Shown: in pieces, positions 1-11,818 of the stretch
Layout of the letters: the number at the start of each line of letters is the position of its first letter
Position numbering within the stretch: the first letter of the stretch is position 1
Source of the DNA: Perkinsus marinus ATCC 50983
Taxonomy: Eukaryota > Perkinsozoa > Perkinsida > Perkinsidae
Reading direction: 5' to 3'
NCBI RefSeq assembly: GCF_000006405.1
Contig: NW_003201384.1
Span: 156,332 to 220,331 of the forward strand
DNA length: 64,000 nucleotides
Notes under the pieces: model-generated
Told to the model about the DNA's origin: nothing
Seen by the model: only the letters and a program-made list of their open reading frames with translations
Databases searched by the model: none
Translations under genes and position numbers: made by a program

Positions 1-21
1 TCACCGCTAGACCACATGGGA
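1..21 (-). tRNA. 5' end of a tRNA-Glu gene, cut by the window edge
   Basis: Read on the minus strand, the first 21 bases give TCCCATGTGGTCTAGCGGTGA. This closely matches the conserved start of eukaryotic nuclear tRNA-Glu: acceptor strand TCCCAT followed by a D-arm/A-box GTGGTCTAGCGGT. The rest of the gene would lie to the left of base 1, so the anticodon and T-arm cannot be checked. A truncated tRNA-derived repeat would look the same. Confidence 0.5.
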
Positions 22-2469
22 GAATTTTTGGGCAAGGTTCAAGACTCGTTTTCTTGATTCGAGTAACATCTGTCCGTCTACCGGATAGTTGGCTGGGAGT
101 GTGGGGGAGGACCAAACACTGTGAACCCGAAGCCCAAACCCTCTCTGGGTCTCACCTTGGGCCATAGGTCCACAGATCATGTTTGGCTACGCTAACTATG
201 TCACGGAGTCTGGCCCATGTTTCCCGACATATGTTAATGCCCCCCAACCAACTTGGGACAAGACTTAGAAAAAGGAACGAGACAGGTTCATGGGTGGAAG
301 TTCCACCGTGGAACCATCTCGGTCTCACAACACACAGTTCGAACGATAACATCAGAATCCACCAAGGGGTAATTTGAAACTATCAGTAAATATCTGAAGT
401 GTCAGTCAGACTGCATGACAACTGCATGAACAGGGCAGGTGTTCCTACGATCACTGGGCTTGAGTCGTTGCCTAACAGTTAACGGACTCCCTAAGGGAGT
501 CTCCCTTGAATCAGTTCGTCCTTGGATGATAGTCTTCACTTGCTGATAGTCCGGGTTTCTGGTCTCCTTGGGATCAGTTCTGCCTTCGTCGAATCTTGAT
601 TTCGGGTAACCCGTAGTGTTCCCATGCACGAGAGTACCAGTAACCCGCCACACGGATTTGTTCGGCCGGCACCTTACGAGCCAGCCAGGCGCAAGCTCCA
701 GAGCGCTATGGGTAATTGCAAATTCTAACCTCGAATGATCGGTGTGTGATCGGTCGGGCTATCTCGTCGTCATCGATCTGAGGACGGGGAGGGAAGTCAT
801 GTACAGAGGAACCTCTCCAGCGTATCACCTCAGGTTTCCCTGGATGCAGAGGCAGTTCAGTCACTGAACTTCAGTGGACACAGCCCATACCCGCGGCTCC
901 CCGGCGACGGATACCGTTATCCCTAGAGGCGTACCATGCATGGCCAAACTCGCAAAGGCGTGGTCTTCGAGTCCTTCACCAGGCCATTAACTCAAGATAA
1001 TACTTCCAAGAGCCTGCCACGAAGGGGAGAGATGGACGAAGCTGATTCGAGGAGAGTCTCCACCCGACCTGGGCCGGCAGATTCCTGAATCATTCAGGCT
1101 GAATGCGGGCGAATGTCACCGCTAACTGCTCGGCCCCACGCTCTATTCCCAAGGAGACCCACTTTGGAGCTGCTTGACTCTGCTCTGATGATCGGAGTCT
1201 GATCTTGTAGCAGACTGATATTCTCGAAGAAAGCTATGGACGTCGCCTCTGTTGAATCAAGCTTCCGCTCGTGAGCGGAGAGCTTTGGCGACTACTATTT
1301 GGAGCCTCTCATAGCGTTCTGAGAAAGTCATATCATTATACCATTGAGATAGGGCTGAAAATCCGGTTTTGTCAACAGAGGATATGCATTCATTAAGAGT
1401 TATATCAAAGATCTCATTCGCATTTGTGACTCAAGAATGAGTTCTAGAAGTCGCATCGCCTGTAACTGAAGGTTCAGTTAGGGGATCGGACGACTTCACT
1501 TGGACTGTCGGACAGTCACTGTCCTCGCTCGACTTAGCCGGTAGCGGTCACGGCCTCTGCGCCGACCTCCAGCTGGATGCTTTCGAGAAGGCATAAACTG
1601 ACTAATCTGCCAAGAGGCCCTGGCGTGAATCAAACCCAACGCAGCAGTTCAAATACTCGGGCAAAAAGTAGATGAAGGAATGATATAAAAAATGGCCTAA
1701 TCGGTTAGGGCCTCTTAATCCACTCTAGATTATAGAGAGGGCTCGACAATCATGACCTTTGCTTCTTAGTCGGAAGCAACTCTTTCCCGATCACCGTATC
1801 CTTTCATGCCTCTTCGGCGGCCAAGGACGCTTGCGAATATACTTCAGCAAAAGGGCACTGATTGCGCGTATGCGGGCATTTACCTCGAACATAAGAAGGG
1901 GGACGAAGCAGAAGACACAACAACGAACAAAAGCAAACGATAGACATCACACCCAGACCGACTCTTCAAACTAATCAGTCTGGAATTTAGGTTCTAAATA
2001 ATATGGAAAATTTCATAAGCGATAGCGAAATGCTAGTTCTTTCGTCAACCAAGTTAGTCATAGATGAGAAAGGTATATGCGTATCACCGACCGAGGAATT
2101 TGACAGGATAAATGGAAGAAAAATTCCAGGGTGGAGCCGGCTCCAGAGGCTCCTGGACAGCCAGATTGCTGTCACTTCTGTCTCGACAGGTTGCACCATT
2201 TTGTGGCACTGACAAAGATTAACAACAACGCGTGAGGCAACAGGAACCAATGAAACGCTTATACTGAATCCCTGGATAGTATTGTATTTGGATTCCTGGA
2301 CCCGGGAGGATTACTAAGGAAGCGAATGAGCTAAGTTAGCTGACCCAACTGGCCCAAGCTGGTCAACGCCTCAACCGCGTCCCTAAATTTACAGCTCCCG
2401 AGTTGGACTAACATATACTGTATATGATATACATATTCACTCATCAAAAACCACCTCGATTGCAAATTG

Positions 2470-2562
2470 ACCAGTACCAGGGATAGAACCTTTGACACAC
2501 GAGCAACCTTAGGGGGTTCAGAACCTCAGGGATCTTACTCGCTAAACCAGCCACGAGATACA
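2470..2562 (-). repeat. tRNA-like segment (A box and B box)
   Basis: On the minus strand an A-box-like TGGTTTAGCGAG is followed about 50 nt later by a B-box-like AGGTTCTATCC, spaced as in a class II tRNA. The acceptor ends do not pair convincingly. This looks like a tRNA pseudogene or the head of a SINE rather than a working tRNA. Confidence 0.3.
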
Positions 2563-3560
2563 ACTCATCTGTCGCAGCAGGGCGATAATCCGGTAGTGCG
2601 TGCCGTAGGCGCGCCCTCACCGTTATCCGGATTCGCGGGAAACTCTTTCCGGTTAACCATTTCCAGGATCATCATGGACAACCCCCTTTGGCGTCGTCGG
2701 ACGAGAGAAGATGGACCACATCGCGCGAGTTCCCAATTTCAAGCTACCTGGAATAAGGGCTGATACCGACAATTCGGGTTTACAGCCCCACAGAGATGGC
2801 CTTCCTCAACGGGTCGTCAGTGACGGCAGTTTCGTCCACCACAGTGTGGCAAATGTTCAAAGCACTAGCAACGCAAGTGATGTAGGCCTTATAGCAATAG
2901 TAGTTGGCTTGGACGAAATGGAAAGATGCTGCTTCTGAAGGCTTGAATCAAAGGGGGGGATCAAAGCCGAACTGGACTTGTTCTTATGACTTCGAATCTG
3001 TCGGAGACAGAGACGGTTTCAAATGACTCAGTGTTGTGCCAGTGGCTCGACCATTGTGCCGTATTGTTTCCTTGTCCTCCAATTTTCGGTCCGAACACAA
3101 TTGTCCCTGCGTGCTAAGGTGCTGCGAAGCTAGAGCTAGTAGTAGCTCATACGTAGTTCGTAATTACAGTTGTAACGTAACGTATTCCGATACGTTCTAC
3201 TCTATTGTACGTCCGCTTTCGTACAAGGTTATCTCTGCTCACTTGTCGTGTATTGAGTTCCATTACTAGTAGGTTACTATCCCTACATCAGAAACGGATT
3301 CGCACGCCTTAGGAGACAGATTGTGCTGAGATTCGCCGATGGTAGATGGTGCAATGTGCACGAAAACCGCGCGCGCGTCTAGTAGTTCGGACCAGTGGCT
3401 CTTATCGGCATCGGTGGGATGCTACGTGGATGACTGAAGGATCTTTGGGTGACGGCGGGCCGGAGGCCCACCTACTCCAAGGCTTTCAGCACGCCGTCCG
3501 GAGGGTGCGGACACTCGACCCGGATTGTGCGGACACTCGGCCCCGGTAGGCCAGTGCGGG

Positions 3561-3619
3561 CCATCACCCACAAATTGCGCGCTGGAGTGACACTCCAGCG
3601 CGCAACTTATGGGTGATGG
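3561..3619. repeat. 59-bp near-perfect inverted repeat
   Basis: Two 29-base arms (3561-3589 and 3591-3619) are complementary with two mismatches around a single central base. The arms begin and end with CCATCACCCA/TGGGTGATGG. No gene flanks it closely, and it is too symmetric to be a chance hairpin. Confidence 0.75.
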
Positions 3620-4059
3620 AGTGAGATTTTCTCTTTGTGAAACCGGCAGACTACCACCCTGAATCGGATTCCCTGATCAGAGCCGTGGTCGCTCTATCAC
3701 CTCGATTCTACTCAGATGGTGTCTGTACTCGCTTTCCAGTAAGTATAGTTGTGCGGTTCACCCGTATACAAGAAGGTTTATAATGAAATCCCTGTGTTCA
3801 GCACAATGTGTTGAAACATGAACCGAGCACACGGTGAGTTACGGAATTTTCATTACTGCTCGGGAATTGTCTCCTTTCTCGAGCAACACCGCTGAGATGC
3901 TCTGCATTGACATATCTTCGCTATGTCAGTCGTACGCCCAAACTCTGTAGTGGTAATAATGCCGCGGGCGTGCCGTTGACGTGAAGAGGAACGTGTATCC
4001 GTTCGACTGCGTCACAATCGTTGGATTCCCATCAACAAACTTCAAGTTAAATCTCATTC

Positions 4060-4785
4060 ATGATGCCTCTCACTTACGGCTCCTTCTTGCTTGCTGCTGT
4101 GATGGAAGCATCCCTAGGACAATCTGATATCCCTTTCCAGATTACTGCTGACTATCCACCGGGTTGTCATGGAGGTCCTGGTCCAGGGGAGGGAAGCAGC
4201 ATTACCCAAATGCTAGCGCCTTCCTGCATTTACAACATGAAGGGGTACACAATCGATGGAGTTCATAGAGATGTTGCCGGGATCATACTCAACACCAACA
4301 GGCATGGGTATTATGGCAGCTTGCATATGAACCTCAATCTGTCCAACGTGCCTGGCACCGTAAACCATGATGTCCTAGTGGGAACGACAGGTTGGGCTCA
4401 CCTGAGTGTCGGTGATGAAACCAGAGACTTCTGGTGGAATCCAGCCCAAACTAAGACCATCTTCGGTCCAGAGCCTGTTGAAGTGAGTGTCAAAGTTGCA
4501 ACTATTGACTATGGTACTCTCCCTAATAACGTGAGCACTTCGAGCTCGTGGGATGATCTAACTGGTACAGCGCACAGCGACGGGTTGAACCTAATATGTA
4601 CTCACAAATGCTCCTCCAATGTACCCAATTCTGAGTTTTACACCTTACAACAAATCCTCATAAAGAGGGTGGAGGGTGGTTGGCACTATTTGGTTGCGTA
4701 CCGATTTCGCGACGATTCTCGTAAGCTAGAAGATTACACCAAGCATGTGATCTCGGGCAATCTGCAGGATGTCAATATAGTGTGA
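4060..4785 (+). CDS. Secreted protein of unknown function, 241 aa
   Basis: An intronless open frame encodes 241 residues. The N-terminus (MMPLTYGSFLLAAVMEAS) is a short hydrophobic stretch of the signal-peptide type, probably cleaved near residue 20. The mature part has few cysteines, among them the PPGCHGG and APSCIYNM positions and a CTHKC cluster near residue 180. It is rich in aromatic and glycine residues and has no second membrane segment. A second ATG one codon in (MPLTY) is an equally good start. No domain is recognised. It resembles the single-domain secreted proteins common in parasitic alveolates, but that is only an analogy. Being intronless is unusual in this window. Confidence 0.7.
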   Translation: MMPLTYGSFLLAAVMEASLGQSDIPFQITADYPPGCHGGPGPGEGSSITQMLAPSCIYNMKGYTIDGVHRDVAGIILNTNRHGYYGSLHMNLNLSNVPGTVNHDVLVGTTGWAHLSVGDETRDFWWNPAQTKTIFGPEPVEVSVKVATIDYGTLPNNVSTSSSWDDLTGTAHSDGLNLICTHKCSSNVPNSEFYTLQQILIKRVEGGWHYLVAYRFRDDSRKLEDYTKHVISGNLQDVNIV

Positions 4786-6425
4786 ATTTACGCAGCATCA
4801 TGATTCTATGCCTAGCCAGCGTGGCGACGTCGGAGAGATTGTCTCCCTGCTCCGATGGTGATGCCCCACGCACCGTACACATGTTTTGAACAATTCGAGG
4901 CTTCTGGGTGGCTTTCACTACAACACCCATCTGTTTATCACTTAGTTTCATTTTACCATATCTTTGCCCAATATCGCGTTTATGTCGTGCACATAATCCT
5001 GCTTCTCATCGCTCATCTGTATGCAGGTCTGCGCGTTGCTGTGCGCTATGATAGCCGCTATCAGATAGCGCCGCTATCCAACTTTTGAACGAGCACGCTC
5101 TTGCAACCCTCATTGGAGCTCGAGGAGCGCTCAAGAGGGAAGCTTTAGCTGGGCTCATCACCTTTCTATGATCATTGAGTGGCCGGTTATTGGATTGAGC
5201 AAGAGCAATATGGTCCGCTTTCTTTCCCTCGAATACTGCGGGTGTTGTTGCGTTCAGATATGGAGGACATTTCCTAGACCACCTCGGATTTCCACGACTT
5301 TCACGACAGTAAGAGATGCTATACTACCCTCCACGTAGATTGCGCAGTGTAGAATGGTGCAAACAGTGGCCTAGGACGCGATCGCCTATGCAACTGGTTA
5401 CTCTCAGCTGTGCTCTCGATCCGGATCATACTCCATACTGTTGCGAATTCTCTGTTGGTTTCAACTGTGATTGAAACAATCAGTGGCACCTGGCCTAATG
5501 ATGAAGTATCCTGATATAGCTCAATACCACGAGCTTCCCAAACCTCATTCACTGAAACATATCATCGTGCACTGGTTCGTTCGGAAACGTTGCTTTGTTC
5601 CGACCTACTCTCAGAACTCCGAACGATGTCCCGAGTCCACATGTGGCTGGACCTTTTCCAGCGATATGTGGCAACCTACTTCCAGATTTCCTACCACCTC
5701 CTCTAGCTTTCACTCCGCCACGCTTCCAGTGCGCTTCCTTCGACAGATCCGCTAGCTGATTTCTCCCGCCATTTAAATCGCATAGCCTATGCTCTTCGCC
5801 CAATGAAGCCACCGAGCCCACTTTCCTTCGGTATCAGCAGGCGAGGTCTTCTCATTTTCGAAGACAACCAAGCTCCAGTGGCTCACTAGTAGTGGACATC
5901 CCGTTCATTCGCCTGGGATCCCAAGAAAGGTGATCCAATGGGGAAGCCTTTCTTGAGATATTGGATTCAGTATATTGATATTAACTCGCTCGACGTTCTC
6001 TTGAGACAAGCAATGAACGGACTGAGTCTGTCAGACGCTATCATTTTCTAAATCTTTGTCATTTGCTTCGCATTTTATCACGATTAAATCGCTCTGCAAG
6101 TGAATGTGCTTCCCGCGCTCTCTTTCCGGGGAGAGGCGACAGCTACTGAGTACCTCGGCAAGTGACGGCCCTACTTGGGTTTGCTTCCTCCCACGAGTCG
6201 TAGCAAGAACTACTGCGACCGGGTTCTCGAAATCTGCAAATAGGTGCCCTAGCTTCGCAGCTATGCGTCCGTGACGATTTTCAGAAGCACGGTTTCACTG
6301 AAGTCGACGAAGGGGTGAGGTAAGCTTGCAGAAAGCCTATAACGGAGTAAGCCGCTGGCTTTCTCTGAGCAAGTTTCTCATCTCGGTCTGAGTCGTATCA
6401 CCGTACATTTGGGTAGCTCCACATC
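4786..6425. other. No supported gene
   Basis: Several frames of 70-95 codons are open on both strands, but none shows a motif, a signal peptide with a matching mature region, or coherent splice signals. Confidence 0.4.
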
Positions 6426-6710
6426 TTGATAGCGTTTTATTTCTCCCAGGAGGGCGATCCCGCAGCCACATGGATGCAAGAAGAGGCGGGCCTCAGTGGG
6501 TTGCTCTCTTTTCTCATCACCAAGGGACCGTGTAATTCGAATGCGAGCTCAGGCACGACGGTCCCGAATGATTACGAAGCTCGACCATTGCTCTCGATCT
6601 TCTTCGCTTTATTCAAATGTTCATCCTCATCAAAGTGGGCTGGGAACCAAGCTCACAACGTGTTATGGATCGACGAACCCGCTGGAGTCGGTTTCAGTAC
6701 AGTACTGACA
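6426..6710 (+). pseudogene. Serine carboxypeptidase (S10) fragment
   Basis: The translated frame contains NVLWIDEPAGVGFST, the conserved S10 motif usually seen as WIDQPAGVGFSY, preceded at about the right distance by LSGLLSFLITKGPC and GTTVPNDY. These correspond to the oxyanion-hole and substrate-binding part of family S10. The usual GGPG motif just before the first block reads EEAG. The catalytic Ser (GESYAG), Asp and His regions were not found in the following 2.5 kb. Right after the motif the frame runs into CAGTACTG repeats and stops. A decayed partial copy is the best reading; one exon of a badly diverged gene is the alternative. Confidence 0.6.
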
Positions 6711-6785
6711 GTCTGCACAGTACTGGGACGGTCTTCGAGACGGTACTTGGAGACGGTCCTGCCAGTACTGACAGTACTGGCAAGA
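6698..6785. repeat. Cluster of CAGTACTG and GACGGT short repeats
   Basis: CAGTACTG, itself palindromic, recurs four times within 90 bp, interleaved with GACGGTCTTCGAGACGG and GGAGACGGTCCTG. It directly follows the carboxypeptidase remnant and disrupts its frame. Confidence 0.6.
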
Positions 6786-7623
6786 CAGAAGGGGTGACAG
6801 ACCCAACGACTCGTGCATTTCGGCTGACTATCATCACTATCGGACATGCGACTGTGTCGCTCACAGGCGGAACTCTACCGTTGGTTTTTTTCAATAAGTT
6901 TCCACACTAAAACCATCGAGTCCACCTGTTTTGCTCCTCCCAGGCGGGCGAATCCTGACAAGCAGCCACTGGAGGACTAAAACGTTGCGCTCCGAAAAGG
7001 TTTGGTGATCTCGATAACTGCCGACTCGGCGGTACCGAGCTAATTTACAAGTATAACAGAGGGAACGAGAGGCAGGTGATTTTTCTGCCCGAAGATGTTA
7101 GCATTAACATGTTAATTTCCCATCAGATTCGGGGCGAGAGGTGATCTCAGCGACACGCCTATGGCAGTTACGACGTGAGAGATGTATACCAGAATCGAGT
7201 TCCATATCACTGCCGACCATATACTGATGTATATACACATCGGTTTGGCACACGCCTCGAATCGTTGCGATGTTCAGGTCGAGAAGTTCCTCAAAAAGCC
7301 GAGAAGTCGAAAAGTTAAGAAGAGCTCCGAAGTAGACCCGGCATTTGTCTATGAGCGCTACAACCCAGAGGTGTGCCCGTCATGATTGTCCTCGTTCAGG
7401 TAGACGAGGCTATACGGCGCAGTCCCGGATTCTACGCGGACTCCTATCAAACTCCTGGTCCATTGATGGACAGCAAGTTGCTGTCAGCAACGCCCTGAAA
7501 GTGAGATAAGCTTTGCATCATAAAAGAGTGATAAGAACACTAGAGGTGTTATATGCATGGATCCGCATCCGATTTGAGCAATCCACCGGAAGAACAGCAG
7601 TGCTTATACGCCAAGTGCTCGAA

Positions 7624-7668
7624 GTTGGAGGTGCGATTGCCTCACCGTTAGGCGATCGCACCTCCAAC
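7624..7668. repeat. 18-bp stem, 9-nt loop inverted repeat
   Basis: Arms GTTGGAGGTGCGATTGCC (7624-7641) and GGCGATCGCACCTCCAAC (7651-7668) pair with one G-T wobble around TCACCGTTA. No poly-T follows, so it does not look like a Pol III terminator. Confidence 0.7.
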
Positions 7669-8962
7669 GCCCGAGCGCTTGGAGTTAGGCCCTAACAAGT
7701 CGTAAGTAACGATGCTCGACAGAAACCGTGAAGATTTCGTCAGGTATCCTCAGTATGGAGTTGAAAGACTGTAAATTTACGTTTTCGACGATGGGAAGTA
7801 TAGAAGTACTGTTGCAGTGGATCTGGTGGTTTGGATAGTAGTGGAAACCCCAAATCGATTATAGGTTTTTACTCCATGAAGTTTACTATCTACGTATCTC
7901 CTCATATAGCTTGAGCACGAACATGAGCATACATGGCTACACAGCGATGAGATATCAAGTTGATAACCGTTGGTATCGTCAACGGAGTCTGCAGTGGTTT
8001 GACGCAGTCATCCACACTTTAGCTCGTCCAACTCCTACAACTTGTGGAGTGCGAATAGCGCATATCGAGATGCGGTGAAAGTGAGCTTTCATTGGTTGGA
8101 ATTCGTCTTGTGCTCAACGAATTTGAAATTGCGTTCCCGAATTCATGAATTTCGTTTGCCAATTTGAACTTTCACTCTCGATGGGTCTACAAAAATCGAG
8201 CTTTCATTCTGAATCTGAACTTTCATTCCGTGGGAAGCTCTTCTCGAAAATCAAATTTCATTTATCGAGTTCGTTCTTTCACTTGCTAAATTTGAGATTG
8301 AAAAGGTGTAGTATACTCTATGTCATGTTCATTCAAGTTCACAAGGTCGTTGTAGTTCCTTCAACCAAGCACAATATCTTCAATGTTGCACATGCGAACA
8401 CCCTGAGTATGTCTCACTGGTTCGTTACTCTCAAATAGTAGAGCTGTTGACGTGTTCCAGGGGGGGAAAGGATTCCTACCATCGAAATCCATGCCATTAT
8501 ATCATGATATCCGATGCTGTCTGCATAGCCATACAAACTGACAAGGTAGACATAATCTCAAACTCACCGGCAATTGCTCAAGGATAAGGGCTCAGTACAA
8601 ACAAGGCGTGACTAACAGTTGGCAGTCGAAGCAATGGCTGATCGACACTGCTATCGAGGAGAGCACCGCCGGCGTTGATGATTGACTCGAGTGGCGAGTT
8701 AGAATACTAAGTAGAAGCAAACTATGGCATACCCTTGGGAATCAGCGAGATTTCTCCTCAGTCACCTCGTAGCGGTCGATGTATTGCTCGACTCTAGCAT
8801 GCAAATATAGGCATCCTGTCGATGCTCTTCTGATAGCCAACTCCTTCACATCTTGTGACTCACAAGCACAGTCCTATGTAATGCCAATAGGCTCACCACC
8901 GCTAGAGTCTTCATCATAGAGATACACTCCTGCCGTATTCGTTACGTACGTAACATTGCTAT

Positions 8963-8993
8963 GTATGTGACACATCAACGATGTGTCACATAC
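8963..8993. repeat. 13-bp perfect inverted repeat
   Basis: GTATGTGACACAT (8963-8975) and ATGTGTCACATAC (8981-8993) flank CAACG. A partial third arm (ATGTGACATCGT) follows at about 9000. Confidence 0.65.
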
Positions 8994-9133
8994 TGCTATG
9001 ATGTGACATCGTACCATTGTTGTGATATGTTATGACAACAATAAGATGTGCTGTGTATGTATTTCTACGTGTTATCATTTTTCCATCAGAAAACAATACA
9101 ACAACAATACCTACTTCTTCAGAAACATCATCT

Positions 9134-10228
9134 TTATTTCATCATGACACTATCACAATTCACAACGATGTCCACAGAATACCACATAGCATCCTTAGCA
9201 GTTTCAATGCTCCCAATGCCGCCAAGCCGATCCAACGTATTACGAACCTCGCCCTCAGCACCACTACTAATACTTTCCTTCTTGTCACACTCATACGTCG
9301 TCAATACACTACACACAACTCTAAGTGCATCCAATTTCAACATCATAATCACACCCGTATTCGCCAGAATCGAAGCCGCGAGCTGCCGACTCAGCATAGC
9401 CGACGGCGTGTATCTTTTCCCCACAGCAATATCTATCACCGTTGCCAAATCCACCATATTTATATCATACGCGTAAGACGTCAAAATACTATAAACGTCG
9501 ATGGGTGAAATATTCCGATTATCCGAACTCAGGTCCTTCAAACACCTCCTTCGTATTCGCTCATCCACTTTCCACTGCAAACTACCACACGCCCATAAAA
9601 TCGTCGAATAATCCCGAGCCTGTAACCAGCTCAATCGGCCTCCCCATCTCAATGGATTTTCCTCTGCTGGCCGATACCGTAACGTAGCGAACGCGTGTAA
9701 GAGTACAGCATATGTCCTCCAGCTAAGCCCAAACACTCTATTATTTACAAACCGTAAAATGCAAATTAAACAAGCCTCATGCATATATTCCAATCGAGCA
9801 AACGCCGCCGCCAACGAACATACCTCAATTTCGCCAAATCCTTCCAATGCAAACTCACTACAAAGATTTTCCGCTAAAAAATTGAGTAAAACTTCATGTC
9901 TTCGATCTACTCCCGCATAGGCCACCAGCAAATCCAAAGATACTCTACTCGGAAATCTTCGCTGTGCGCATTCCCTCGTCACCCAGTGTCCCACAACATC
10001 CGCCAGGCGAGCCGACACCGTCCGATTTCGTGAGAGCAGATCAAAAACGTCCACCACGATCGGCAGAGAATTGCGAGTCGCCTCTGGCAAACTGCATAAT
10101 TTCAGCAGCCATTCCGATGCCACCATCAACGCCCTCTTGGACGGTCTCTTGCTGGCTACTGGGGCCAACACGTCGATCAAACTCCCACCTGTCATATTGG
10201 CGTAATCTCTGATACAACACCCATGCAC
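9134..10228 (-). CDS. Helical-repeat protein, FASTK/heptatricopeptide-like
   Basis: The largest exon encodes about 360 residues made almost wholly of short amphipathic helix pairs. Phrases such as LSWRTYAVLLHAFATLRY, ARDYSTILWACGSLQW and SPIDVYSILTSYAYD have the register of the helical repeats in FASTK-domain and heptatricopeptide proteins. In alveolates such proteins typically act in organellar rRNA and mRNA handling. No RAP domain is visible at the C-terminus, which ends at MMK. The 5' boundary is not secure: an acceptor TTGTATCAG lies a few bases inside the frame, so residues before RDYANMTGG may be intronic, and further exons probably lie upstream. Family membership rests on pattern, not on a diagnostic motif. 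Confidence 0.6.
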   Translation of the reverse strand: MHGCCIRDYANMTGGSLIDVLAPVASKRPSKRALMVASEWLLKLCSLPEATRNSLPIVVDVFDLLSRNRTVSARLADVVGHWVTRECAQRRFPSRVSLDLLVAYAGVDRRHEVLLNFLAENLCSEFALEGFGEIEVCSLAAAFARLEYMHEACLICILRFVNNRVFGLSWRTYAVLLHAFATLRYRPAEENPLRWGGRLSWLQARDYSTILWACGSLQWKVDERIRRRCLKDLSSDNRNISPIDVYSILTSYAYDINMVDLATVIDIAVGKRYTPSAMLSRQLAASILANTGVIMMLKLDALRVVCSVLTTYECDKKESISSGAEGEVRNTLDRLGGIGSIETAKDAMWYSVDIVVNCDSVMMK

Positions 10229-11230
10229 GACTCATACTGCACCATCTAACAAAATCAGACCAATTCCAGAAGGAGTGGTATCACCCTAGAACCCAACACA
10301 TCACTATTCCAAAACATTGTCCTAAACGTTGAGTTCATGATGATTCGAACCTCATCTTCAATGCAACATACGAAACCGATCACCAACACCATGGAACAAA
10401 ATATACCTTCCCATCTCATAACGATGCCGGTCGTGGTGGACACAGCTCTCGAGCAACCTACAATACGACCAATACCGGAGTCGCGGAATTTATCACTGAA
10501 ATACAAATTCCCACATTTTCAACATTAGCTTTGACGTATACGCAATATACGAGCTGTACACATCGAATCTGTTGTCACCAATGCAACACATTGGAATACA
10601 GACTTTGTATATACAGAGTATTCCGAGTTTTAGGCTCCCGGGCGTCTTCAAAGAACTTTTCTCGGTGATACACTCAAGTGACGACGATACAACCGTCATT
10701 AGCTGCTCGTAATATTAGGGCGCGCGTAATCTTGTGCACGATTATTCTTTTGACCGTGTAATATGAATTGAACATTGAATTTAAATTTTATTCATCTGGG
10801 CACACGCTGAAAATCTGATCGATTTTCACCATACCACATTTCCCACCCATTTCTACCACACCAAGAGTGCCAACTAAAATCACACGCAGCCTTGCCCCCA
10901 CCACATCACATACGATTCGTATATGAGGAATCCGCATAATACAAACATTACAAAAATACCAAATCTTGCAATCTTGCATTTCCTCAACGCCGACCCCTTA
11001 CCGTAGGGTCGAATTTCAACCAATCGTGAATGCACCATTTCCTCTCCACCGCCGCCCTAAATTCAGTTCGCCAATCCGCAAAGTCCATCTCTTCCGAGAA
11101 CCATGACCCCCGACGAGCAACCTCCTCTGCATCCTTACAGTGTGGACCTAGCACGCATGCACACTCCAAAGATACCCTCTCCAACAACGCACTACGAATA
11201 ATTACTTTGTGCATGCAACACAAATAAGCC
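10229..11230 (-). other. Probable upstream exons of the helical-repeat gene
   Basis: A frame from 11223 down to a GTAAGG donor near 11000 reads like coding sequence (CACVLGPHCKDAEEVARR, FADWRTEFRAAVERKW). Two further minus-strand frames (10979-10788 and 10506-10255) are open but compositionally weak. I cannot join them in phase with certainty, so this may be the 5' part of the gene ending at 9134 or a separate small gene. Confidence 0.35.
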
Positions 11231-11390
11231 CATCATAGCCCCAAGATACCACACCGAGTGGAGGAAGTAACGTCGAGCTGATGCCGCGGTCGGATTTTTA
11301 CTAAACTTCGCAAACCCGTATCGGTAATACACCCAATTCGGCACCTACTACAAGCAATACAAATGCAAACAGTACGCCTCAGTACTAGGT

Positions 11391-11473
11391 CTTCGTGACC
11401 GAGTGGTGGAGCGCGCGTCTATTGATTCTATCATCACTCGATCATCCCGGTTCGATCCCCACGTTGGGCATTT
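11391..11473 (+). repeat. tRNA-like (class II) segment
   Basis: TGACCGAGTGGTGGAGCGCG resembles the D-arm/A box of tRNA-Ser or tRNA-Leu. GGTTCGATCCC 60 bp later is a perfect B-box core. The acceptor arms do not pair, so this is a pseudo-tRNA or SINE. It lies between the helical-repeat gene and COX10. Confidence 0.45.
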
Positions 11474-11818
11474 CTCCGTCAAAAAGGTTTTCGTACATAT
11501 CTTTGAGCTATTCGCATAATCGTGTTTTTGAATTCCTGCGCAAACCTCGGCACACAGAGAAGTCGTTTGATCCACGTGGTTCCCTTCTAAGTCTGCACGC
11601 ATGCACAACGCAAAACTGCCTGTTGTTGTGGTATGTGCTCCGTTCGCTTCGAAATAACAAAAACCACCTAAACCATTTCGGGGCGAGCGAAACATATACT
11701 GTCGAGTTCTCTATGAGCTCATTTATCAACTACCACTTCAGCTAAGCCCTCGAGACCTATATCGATGACTTGCATCAGCTCCATATTTTTGACAAACCCA
11801 TCTCCGCGTGGTATGAAA

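Larger units (their letters stand above)
22..4059. other. Gene-poor left end with no supported coding region
   Basis: No open frame here has a recognisable domain, signal peptide or consistent exon chain. The stretch holds a tRNA-like segment near 2470-2562 and an inverted repeat at 3561-3619. It may contain exons of unrecognised genes too degraded or short to support by eye. Confidence 0.5.
6900..9133. other. No supported gene; two hairpins
   Basis: No frame is recognisable. The stretch holds inverted repeats at 7624-7668 and 8963-8993. Around 8100-8300 there is repeated TTTCATT/GAATTTG-type low-complexity sequence. Confidence 0.4.

Noticed and set aside
1000-1700. Possible ribosomal RNA segment at the left end
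   Set aside because: No conserved rRNA core sequence (such as the universal small-subunit or sarcin-ricin blocks) could be found by eye.
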